From positions 17,840,217 to 17,904,216 of the forward strand of contig OY754982.1 in NCBI GenBank assembly GCA_963576475.1: DNA of 64,000 bases. Reading direction: 5' to 3'. Origin of the DNA: Molanna angustata. Lineage: Eukaryota > Arthropoda > Insecta > Trichoptera > Molannidae. The notes under the pieces are model-generated. The model was not told the origin of the DNA and did no database searches. It worked only from the letters and a program-made list of their open reading frames with translations. How positions within the stretch are numbered: position 1 is the stretch's first letter; each line of letters starts with the position of its first letter. A program made the position numbers and the translations under genes. This document shows positions 42,001 through 54,000 of this stretch, in pieces.

Positions 42001-45000
42001 AGTTGTTTAGATGTTATAATAATACCCTTTTTATGACGATATTGTCTTTTTAAAAATCTTTATACAACTGAAATGTTTTTACGACTTACAGATTTGTTAA
42101 GTTAACGTTTCGATTAAGACCATTATGTGATCCTTGTATAATTACGTTGCAAAAACGTTTATTGGACGTTGCAATTAGACTATTTAGTTAGAGGACTTAA
42201 CCGTCAGATGTACAACGTCTATACGACTAACAGAGTTAGTTAATAACCACTATAAAACTCCTATACGACTAAAAGTCATAGGTATAACTCTTATTTATAC
42301 GACTTGTTTGCTAGTTGGATTGTCTCTGGGGGAAACATAAAATTAAAATAGTCGCATCATTTCTATCTTCGGCCTTCGTGGCTCAGTTGGTTAGGTATCT
42401 GACTACTGATCCAAGGGTCCCAGATTCGATTCCCGGTGGAGATACAGTTTTTAATTGTGTTTTAAGTCTGGCTCTGTGAGACGATTAATACCATAAGCAG
42501 ATCGTAAGTCTCCAGAATGTGGCAGCTTGTTATTGGTGCATGTTAAATAATTATTTGACATTGTACCTGTTAGTTGCCCGTGAAGCTACATAAAATAAAA
42601 AGTTATAATATAATATTATGCTGATTAATTATTTAAATGTTTTATCAAATGACAGAACGAACGCGTATAATATCTGTCAAATGACAAATGTCAACCACGG
42701 TAGACGGTGCTGCCAGGACTTAAATTTTTAGATATTATTGGAGAGTTGCACGAAAAAAATATGAATCCTTATGAAGAAGGGGTTGAACTTAACATTGTTT
42801 TTACTCCTCACTACCCCAAGGGGATTTATGAATTCGCAATTTTTAAAGTAATTTTTTATTGCAGATTATCAACTAGTATCATGCTGGGATTGCATTCTGA
42901 AAGTTTTATCACAATGTATCTGTGTGTGTGTGTGCTGTGTACTATAATATACTACGTACGGCGTGTTTATTCTAGATTATCGATTATAGACTAAAGTGCT
43001 CATTCGATTATTTTCAAATTTTGCAAATTTGTATATCAAAAACTCGCATAGACCTCATTAGATTTTGAAGGATATCTGAATAGTGGTTTTCATTTTTTTT
43101 AACTGTCAAATATTTCAAAGTGACTCCCATGCTCAGGAAACTCGAAATTTGTTATTTTTATTTTCAAATTGCTAAAAGGGCACATCACTTAAATAAAATG
43201 TCATTAATAAATATCAATTTTTCATAATAATATATTTAAATAATAAAAGAATTAAACTCACTAAATTCATAAAATTGCCGAAAACTTTCTATAGAAACTT
43301 TGAATACTCTATAGTGACTTGTTAGTGAGGAGTTTAGCGTTGGCCACAACCCACTCGTTTTTTCATGCAATTAAAATAAGGATATATTTTACATAATGAT
43401 ATTCGAAGGTGAGTCGAGTTAGATACTCGTTTTTTGTAATAAAAAAATGTACCATTTTTTCTTAATTATGTAGTATATGGACCTTTTGAACAAAATAAAT
43501 ACAAATACATTAGAAACGAGTGGGTTGTGGCCAACGCTAAACTCCTCACTAACAAGTCACTATAGAGTATTCAAAGTTTCTATAGAAAGTTTTCGGCAAT
43601 TTTATGAATTTAGTGAGTTTAATTCTTTTATTATTTAAATATATTATTATGAAAAATTGATATTTATTAATGACATTTTATTTAAGTGATGTGCCCTTTT
43701 AGCAATTTGAAAATAAAAATAACAAATTTCGAGTTTCCTGAGCATGGGAGTCACTTTGAAATATTTGACAGTTAAAAAAAATGAAAACCACTATTCAGAT
43801 ATCCTTCAAAATCTAATGAGGTCTATGCGAGTTTTTGATATACAAATTTGCAAAATTTGAAAATAATCGAATGAGCACTTTAGTCTATAATCGATAATCT
43901 AGAATAAACACGCCGTACGTAGTATATTATAGTACACAGCACACACACACACAGATACATTGTGATAAAACTTTCAGAATGCAATCCCAGCATGATACTA
44001 GTTGATAATCTGCAATAAAAAATTACTTTAAAAATTGCGAATTCATAAATCCCCTTGGGGTAGTGAGGAGTAAAAACAATGTTAAGTTCAACCCCTTCTT
44101 CATAAGGATTCATATTTTTTTCGTGCAACTCTCCAATAATATCTAAAAATTTAAGTCCTGGCAGCACCGTCTACCGTGGTTGACATTTGTCATTTGACAG
44201 ATATTATACGCGTTCGTTCTGTCATTTGATAAAACATTTAAATAATTAATCAGCATAATATTATATTATAACTTTTTATTTTATGTAGCTTCACGGGCAA
44301 CTAACAGGTACAATGTCAAATAATTATTTAACATGCACCAATAACAAGCTGCCACATTCTGGAGACTTACGATCTGCTTATGGTATTAATCGTCTCACAG
44401 AGCCAGACTTAAAACACAATTAAAAACTGTATCTCCACCGGGAATCGAATCTGGGACCCTTGGATCAGTAGTCAGATACCTAACCAACTGAGCCACGAAG
44501 GCCGAAGATAGAAATGATGCGACTATTTTAATTTTATGTTTCCCCCAGAGACAATCCAACTAGCAAACAAGTCGTATAAATAAGAGTTATACCTATGACT
44601 TTTAGTCGTATAGGAGTTTTATAGTGGTTATTAACTAACTCTGTTAGTCGTATAGACGTTGTACATCTGACGGTTAAGTCCTCTAACTAAATAGTCTAAT
44701 TGCAACGTCCAATAAACGTTTTTGCAACGTAATTATACAAGGATCACATAATGGTCTTAATCGAAACGTTAACTTAACAAATCTGTAAGTCGTAAAAACA
44801 TTTCAGTTGTATAAAGATTTTTAAAAAGACAATATCGTCATAAAAAGGGTATTATTATAACATCTAAACAACTTATTGGCCTATAAACGTTTTAGAAAAA
44901 ACTTTAATAGACGATTGTATAGTGGTATTATGGATGACTTCAATACGACATAAAATTATTAGTGTGACGTTTATATACCTATTATCAACAGTTGGTTTTA

Positions 45001-48000
45001 TAAATGAAAAACAAAAACTTTTATAAAACATAATATGTAGTTGTCGATGAACCTGTTATATTCCTTTTATATGACAATATGTTTTATAGATGTTAAGTAC
45101 AGACTTTTATAAAACAAAATTAAACATTTTGTTTTACATTTGGGAGAAATTAAGAGAACATAAAACACTGAATCTAGTAATTGAATATAATATGATTTAT
45201 TAAAACACCCTAATACATGATGAAGTTACATGTTAGTTAAGATAAATATCACGTGCGTTAAAAAAGTTTTATACGTGAATTAAATCAACGGAAACCTAAT
45301 GTTTTTTGATATTTTTCTGCATTTTGAACAAACTTGACTTGAAAAAACTATCTCCAACATTGATAAACTGCAGCGTAATAAATATAATATTAAAATAAAA
45401 TTATACACTTCGCTGTTTGTGAGTCAATAAAAATGATTACAAACACTATTCTTTTTGGCATCAAATTAAAAACATATATTTATGTATATTTTTTATAATA
45501 ATTTGTGTGTTTTTTACTGACTTTATTTCCCATTTTTCTTAAATATTGAAAAACGCAGAAAAACCAACTAGATAATTTAATTTTCTATAAAAACATATAC
45601 ACTATCGCAGTGCATCTTGAACTTTTCTTACGGGGAATCTCAGTAGTTTGATACTTAATCTCCATACATACATACCATCAAGCTGTTTACATATTCGAGA
45701 GAGGAAAAAGTACCTACTGACCTTCACACAAGTCTTGCCTGACATACATTTTTTATATAAAAAACAAAATATCTTAAAAATATTCAATAATTTAGATGCT
45801 AGGGTTCATAGTTTGGTACGTTTATTTATTTTTATTTATAAAATACATGGATTTTTACGTATTCTTTTACTATACACATACTATCAACAGTTGGATGTAA
45901 TGTGTTACATGTAGGGAATGCAATCCCAAACGGGATCCCGAAATACCGAGATCCCGCAGACATTTTGCGGGACTAATCTCGGTCGAAAATTTTGCGTTTC
46001 CCGCTGGACTGGCGGGATTACAGAGAAGCGTAATTCATACGTGTTACTCTTTGTTGATTTGTTGAGGAAACGGATTTCAGAGCGGCGAACTAACTTGACA
46101 GCGGTTTTATTATATACTTACATGATCCATATAAGTACGAAGAAGACAGTAGTCAATTTATTAATGTTGATGACACATTTAGTCTACCTTCAAAAAGTTT
46201 AATATGCAAGACAATCAAAACTATAGTCGAAAGGCTAGAGTACACGGACATGGGTAACAACGCAGAAGCCACTGCTCCTGCTGACGCTGATGAACCTTAG
46301 GATGACGACACTCCTCTCGCAAATCAGGAGACATACGCAGCAGCAGCAGCAGCACCAATGTCACTTCAAGACGAACTCAAACTTACTTTGATTAGTATGA
46401 AGAGTTCGAGATCAACAGCCCAACAACCTAGATCTGGCAATATGAGCAACATTGAGGTTTTGATAAAGAAGGAAATGAATTATTTCGAGTCCGGTGGAAA
46501 GGCACATACCTTCAATTCACTTACAATGCGCAAATGACTATTGTGCCAACCAGCGTGGAATCTGAACGAGCTTTTTCAGCCACTGGCTACCTTGTGTCCA
46601 ATATCAGAAGCCGTTTATCAGACGACACAATACTTTAACTTTTTTACGAAGCTATTTCCAAAATAATGTTTAAACTTATGATGCTTATTGTACAAAAATA
46701 TTGTTTGTCGTGTGAACGTTATTATTTAAATTTAATTTGTAATATAAATTTATGTCTCATTTTATTCTTTGCCAATTTATGACAAACTTTACCGATGTCT
46801 AACTAGAGGTAAGTATGTTAATAAACCATTTAAAATGTCCCAAAGAACGTGTTTGATTAGGTATAAATTTAAAACTCTAAAAACAAGGTTGGTAGATCGA
46901 GGTATTAATTAGGTCTTTATTATACGATTGATAAGATATCTAAGTCCACCCTGCTGGATCCCGCAAATACCTGGATCCAGCGGTACTAAGATTGTTCAGT
47001 CCCGCAAATACCTGGATTGACATCGTCCTGCGGGATTGCATTCCCTAGTTACATGCAACTAATTATACTATGAATTTCAACCCTGCCAAAACAATCAACA
47101 ATGGCGCTCGATCGCAGTTGTTTAAAAAACCTTTACTTGACTAACAGTCGTTCAATGACTTGTACTACATACAATGGCTGGTTCAATGACTTGTACTATA
47201 AATTATTATATTGTACTATTTTTCAAAAATAATGTTTATCTATTAAATCAGTTTTTTGTTCACATAATTTCATATTTTATTCTAAATTCAATACTTAAAC
47301 CATAACTTAAACTTTAGATTTATTGGCAGGTACTTATTATTTGAAAATCAGTAATTTATCATTCTTCAACACTTAGGTGGGCTATTTCAATTATTTCTAA
47401 ATAAATATTTGGTTTGTTAAATATGTTAGTTCAATTAATTCAAAATTTGGTTTATATTTTTTTTGTTTGACCATATAGAATGAACTTAAGATGAACGGTT
47501 AACAAATAAAAATTTGTACCTATATAATACAGTAGTGGCCAAAAAAATGGAAACTATTTTTTACTCGACTAAATTATATAGAAAATCTTCCTTCTTAGAT
47601 TTCTAAATGAATATTTCTAAAAAAATATTATTGCCTTGTCTTTATTATAGTGTGGGTTATGCATGAATTATCATTTATACATAAAATATTCAGATATAAT
47701 ACACATTTTATTAAAATTATTGTACATTGAATAAAATATAAAAAATATTGTGCTCAGCTATGGAAAATTGTTAATGACAATAAAATTTAAAATTCACGTG
47801 TTTAAGATAAATCACTTTAGTATTTAGTTGGGTAGCCTTTATTTTTTATCACAGCCTTCATTCTTCGAGGCATTGAGTCCACCAACTTCTCCAAATCTGC
47901 ATTATTGATGACCTTGAATCATGATTTTATTACAGCTTCAATCAGGGCCCTCTTATTCGATAAGAGATTTTATTTAATTATATTAGTTAAAATGTGCCAC

Positions 48001-51000
48001 AAAGCAATAGCAGCAAAGTATAAAGATACAAAGATTTTCAACCTGGCCCACAAGTTTTCTATCTAATTAAGATCTGGGCTGTTACCAGGCCACTTAAGTA
48101 CCATAATATTATTTTCTTCGAACCAGCTTGAGACACTTTTAGCAGTATGAAAGGGTGCGTTGTCTTGCTGGAATATGCATGTCTCTCTATTTTCTCCAAA
48201 CAGATCCGCTATAAAAGGCTTTAACTTTGGATCCAAGATAGTCTCCTTGTATTTTTTTCATGTAACGTCCCATCAATGATATGTAGACGACCCACGCCAC
48301 TTCTTGACATGCACCCCCATATCATTATGCTGAGAGGGTGCTTCATGGTGACGGTGGTACACACTGGTAACAAGTCTTCTCCAGTTCTCCTCCTAACATA
48401 CTTTATTCCATCCGATACAAATATAGAAATTTTTGTTTCATCGCTCCAGATTACATTCTTCCAGTCTTCTTTGGTCCAATTCTTGTGTTCTTTTGCCCAA
48501 TTGAGTCTTTTTTCCCTTTGTTTACTATACAAGTAAGCTTTTTTACTTGGGCTTCTGGCCCTTAATCCATTGTTGACTAGGCGTCGTCGAATCGTCCTAG
48601 CGCTTACAATTATACCACTCTCAGCAAGGATGTGTTGGATATCACTCGAAGTGGATCTACGGTCTTGAAGAGCTAATTTCGTTATCCTTCTGTCGTCTAT
48701 CAATAACGTCTTCCGGTTTCTGCCAGATTTTACAGCATTGTGTAAACTTTTGGAGACTTTGAACCTCTCGCAGACCTTTGAACTCCAGACTTGGACGCTC
48801 TGTGTCCCAACTTTTCAGCAATTTGTTTATATGTATATCCCTCTTCTCGTAGGGTAACTGCTCTACTACATTTTGTAGGTGACCAGTAGCCTCCAAGCAT
48901 GTTTCAGAAGAAGTTTCAGAATAAAATAATCTCAGAATTTGAAAAACAGTCCAACCACTTACAAATGACACAGTACAGGACGAACGACAGACTAATAGCT
49001 CTTGCTTAGATAGGATTTCAAATATCCTCAATAATTACTTTCTAATGATCACAGACATCAAAAAAACAAATTTCCAGAAATAATGTGAGTAATAATGATG
49101 ATTCATATCATCAAATAGTAAGGTATATGTTCCTTACAACTCATTATGAGACAAATTAGAAAGGATTAACTAATTTTGTAAAAAAAAGTTAAAACAATTA
49201 AAAAAATATTTATTGTTTCTTGCGAAATAAACAAAAGAAAATATTTGTCATTAAAAACAATAAGAATGCAATAAAATTTCAATGAAAAAGTAAAATGAAT
49301 CACCTAGTAAGTTGAAAAATGTAGTCAAAATAAAAAGTTTCCATTCTTTTGGCCACTACTGAATATCACGTGTTTGTGTCACCGACACAGTAACAACATA
49401 GTTCTCTATAAATAATGGGGTGCATGCTATCTCCATGGCTCTTCAATCTATACGTTGAATGTTGCATCAGAACTTTTATGGAGGATAGCAAGGGTCTGAA
49501 ATTTATTTATTTATATTCACATACACGGCCTCTTAGCCATTATAAAAATATGGTAAAAATAAAACATAAAACTCGTATTAAACAACACAACAATTAACAA
49601 GAAAAACAACACAATAATTCATTAAAATACAAAATCTATCACACAAATCGAAATATTCATAATATGTCCCATTCCGATTCGTTTAAATTTATCTGTCTGA
49701 ATTTTAGTAGGTATATGAGAAATGTCAAAACGTTGACAATTCAGTAAGTATAGTATATGAAGGATGTAAAGAGAACGTACTGAGAATGGATGCCAGCAAA
49801 TCGAAGTTCAAATGGTGTTTCAAAAGAGTGAAAGCAGAACAGCGTACCAAATAAAATTAGAGAACAAATGGTTCAAGCAAGTAGACGAATATGTCTATTT
49901 GGGAAGCAACGGAATACCGGAATGGACGGATTGATAAGGAGATCGAAAGAAGAGTTATGGCAAGAAACAGAGGGAATGGAGCACTTAGACCAGTTATGAA
50001 TGACCGCAACATATCAAAGGATGCTAAAGTTGCCATTGATAACGCTATCTTAATAGTGCCAACCTTGATGTATGCAAGTGAAACCTGGACATGGCAGAAG
50101 TCACATGAAAGCTGAATAAATGCAGTTTAAATGAGATCACTAAAATGAATTTAAGATGAAGATAGATGTCATTAATAGAATGAAAATGATGAATTCATTT
50201 CATTCATTAATTGGCCACATGGCGAGAATGAATGAGGAATGCCTGACGAAGAAAATATACAATGCGCATAGGAATGAAATGAGAAATCAATGCCGCCCAA
50301 GAAAGGGATGGCATGACCATGTGAATGGTATTTTGAAAGACGAAAAGGTTAGAAGCGTGAAGAACAGATAAACATGTATAAGAAGATGTATGAATGTTGA
50401 CAAGGCGATGATTGTGTGTCAAGATATATAGCATTCAGTTTTCTCTGTCTACCATGTGAGGATCATGGCATTATGGTATGTATAAGAATCACATACATTA
50501 GGTATGAGAAATTTTATAAATATAATAATTAAATTAGACAAACGATTTACTACAAACAAGACAAATATTGAAAATAATATTTCTATATTGCCCTCATTCA
50601 GTATAACAAAAGCTGTTTTTCATTCAAATTTTGCTTATGAGTAAAAGCATTTCTTTATAAACATTATTCTATTTCTATTTTACAAATATATATATTTAAA
50701 GTCACTAAAATTTAACGATTTATTATACACAGACTAATCTCCTGAGCTCGTAGTGCACAGTGACATAGATCTGTAAATGTGTGGGTGCGAGAGAGACTGC
50801 TCAATAAGAGTCTGGTCAATCAAAGAACACTTTTAATATATAATACTAAACATAATATAGGAAAAAAAAATCACTTGATCTCTGAAGTGCTGCTTTAACT
50901 AATACCATGAAATATTTCTTTAGCTTTTGTGCATAATTTTAAGACAATGAACCAAAAATTCTAAAAGAAATTTTTCAAAAGCATACTTTGTGAAATATAA

Positions 51001-54000
51001 ATTATATTATATAGTAATATGAAAGTTTTCTATGCATGACATGTTATGGCTGGTCTGGAAAAATATAGTTTGTTACTCATGATGAACATACACAATATTA
51101 TGATTTCAAAAATCAATATTAAGTCTATACAAGTTGTTCTAAATTCAAACTTTACATTGGAAATTAGAGTAGCGTCTAGCCCCAGCTCTTCTTTTCTGCA
51201 TTATTAGGTTAGGTGTAAGTTTGTGTATAATAATAATAGCGACTCGCGTGAGCGAGTTGCTTTATAAATTGAATTATAAATTATTATAAGTTAAATTTAC
51301 ATTTTTTATTTAATTTATTGCATTTAATATAAAATTTCACAGCTCATTTGACTCCATACTACGAGACCTCAACCAATCAGAGAGCCAACCGGAAACATAA
51401 TGCGGAATGGTTAATGCGGATTGTAGACGCTAGTGGAAATTAGTAATTGATGAATATTATTTGTTTTGTTATTTTTTTATAAACTTAATTTCTTTATGTT
51501 ACATTGAGAATACATGAATGTAATTCAATGTAAATAATGTCCTTTTTATATATTTTTCAAAACAACATAGTAAAACATCAAGTTTCCCAAGTAGAATAAC
51601 TGCCGTTGAAATGAGGTCTCTCAGACAAATGTGTAATAAGACGATGTGTGATTGAATAAAAAAAGTAAGCACAAGAACAGAATGTATGTTGGAAAAGGAC
51701 GCCACATGCAAGATAAAAATATAATATATGTCCTTAAGTGGATCGGCCACATAGAAAGAACAGATGAAGAACAGTTGACAAAAAAATTATACATGGCTAA
51801 AAGATGCGGAATAAGAGATAGAGGTCGGTCGAGAAAGACTCATTTAAATCACATGAATGGAATCTGAAGTTTAGATAGTAGGAGAGTGTGCATGAGGCAA
51901 TGTTTGGATTAAGTGAAGCGAGAAAAGTATATCAGGATAGGAAAGTATGGCGCTCGGTTCTCTCTGCCTACCTCAATATGAACAAGGCATGATAGTATGT
52001 ATGTAAAAAAACACAAAATATTTATTAGTAACTAGTATATTTCTAGAAAATAAACTCTTATGACGTCCGGTTTCTAAAAAAAACTGATAAAATAAACATT
52101 TTCCTAATATTCATATAAGATATTATGAAAAATGATGTAAAAGAGTAAAATTAAATAATAATTTAACATAAACAGAGCAAATTTCACAATAATAATGTTA
52201 ATATATAACCTTTAGTCAGTATATATTATTATAAGGTCTTTGGTATATACCTAGTCAAAGATGTTCCGTACTCAAATTTTGTATGGAAAATTTTCAGCGA
52301 TTTTATGAAATGAGTTTGTTTAATTATTTTTTTATTTTATTATGAAAAGTTGATATTTCTTTAATGCCATTTTATGAAAGTGAGGAGCCTTTTTACCTAT
52401 TTGAAAATAAAAATTTCAAATTTTAAGTTTCCTGAGCTTGGGGTCACTTTGAAATATTTGACAGTTAAAAAAATTGAGAAGCACTATTCATATATCGTTC
52501 AAAATCTAATGGGATCTAAGTGAGCATTAGATATACAAATTTGCAAAATTTGAATAGAATCGAATGAGTACTTTAGTCTATAATCGATAAAGTAAAATGA
52601 ACACGCCGTACATAGCACATAGCACATAGCACACTGCACATAGCACACTGCACATAGCACACACACACAGATACATTGTGATGAAACTTTCAGAATACAA
52701 TCTCAGCATGATACTAGTTGATAATCTGCAAAAAAAAAAATACCCTTAAAAATTGCGAAATCATAACTCCCCACTATATCACCTTGTGTTAGTGAGGAGT
52801 AAAAATAAACGGGATCGCTGGCAAGATGTTTTATAATAAGTATTGTTCAATATTGTTTTACGATACGTTAGCAAAATGCATGGATTTTTAGCGAGTTGTA
52901 CCCCACTTCCCCGCGCATGTCGCTGTAACAATGCCCGTTCCTAAACGACTCCCGCGCTCGCCACTACGTAGGTAGGTACATATCGTGGCGTGAGTACGTT
53001 CACCAAAGTATGCAGGTATATTTGGTACATACCAAACTGTTGCATTATTTCTATTTTGCATATAATCCTAAACACCCCAATTTCAAATCAAATTCCTCAA
53101 TTATGTTAGCATTGTGTTTTCAAAATTTCGCTAGTGAATGTTCGTTCGTCTTACAATTTTAAAATACAGCTTAAATTCCCCTAAAAAATATTAAAAATAA
53201 CCTTTATTACAGCATTTTTTTAAAATTACTCCATAAATATGTACATGTCAAAGAGAAATAAATCTTTTACATGCTCAAAGAGTGTACAAAATTCAAGTGA
53301 ATGACCGATAAAGTTTTTAATTTCAAGTAAGTTTTGTTCTTAAAATGCAAAAAAATCAACAAATTTTGAGTTTCCGATAGTTTAAATCACATATAAACCT
53401 TTTTTAACGCGCGCGATATTTACCCTTACTAACACTTAGATTCATAGTACATTGGGCGGTTTTTATACATCATGTTTTCAGTCACTAGATTTAGCGTTAT
53501 ATGCCCTCTTGAGCCGTTAATAAAGAAATCCATCATCATTTCCTGTCCCTCTATTATTTAGTTCATCGGGGGTCGGGTCTCCTAGCAAGAATCGCCATAA
53601 TCTGAGTTGTCTCTTGTGGAACTCCCTGTGCTCCCTTTCGATAATCGACAATGGAAATTGATAAAGAAAAAAAAATGGTATGTTTCGATATAATTTTTGT
53701 GATAGAAATGTAAAAGACAATAATATGTTTATTTCCATCACAAATCGTCCAAATGAATCCATGAATTTATTCCAAGTGTCCGATTTAAATGGATCGGCAA
53801 TTCAATCATGAACTATTGCGTTTGAAACGTCAAGCAATAGGTTCAGATTATGAATAGTTGATCTTCTTCTTTTTCTCAGAAATTGTCCCACATAATGGCG
53901 GGGTCTGCTTTCTGTGTCTTGCGCTTCCACTGTCTTCGGTTCCGCACGTCCTCTGATTACTCCGTTACATAGCATAACCTGTATCGCCACTTATTTCCAT

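Larger units (their letters stand above)
34067..43360 (+). repeat. Left arm of 18.7-kb inverted duplication
   Basis: Positions x and 86874-x are complementary throughout: 34067 pairs with 52807 and 43360 with 43514. Pairing fails at 34066 and 43361. All open reading frames in this arm reappear with identical translations and exact mirror coordinates in the other arm, so there is no net indel and no visible substitution. It holds two copies of the CTCCTCACTA element, LINE remnants, a Tc1-like element, a hAT element and a SINE. Confidence 0.95.
43514..52807 (-). repeat. Right arm of 18.7-kb inverted duplication
   Basis: Exact reverse complement of 34067-43360 as far as compared. All features of the left arm recur here on the opposite strand at 86874 minus their coordinates. 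Beyond 52807 the sequence (aacgggatcgctggc) is unrelated to the left flank. Confidence 0.95.

Noticed and set aside
42369..42442. Apparent tRNA gene
   Set aside because: A and B boxes are present but no proper acceptor stem, and it is followed by the same body as copies at 6867 and 27061; it is a SINE head.
34067..52807. Palindrome as one giant TIR transposon with its own target duplication
   Set aside because: Flanks outside 34067 and 52807 show no direct repeat, and neither arm contains an intact transposase; kept as an inverted duplication instead.
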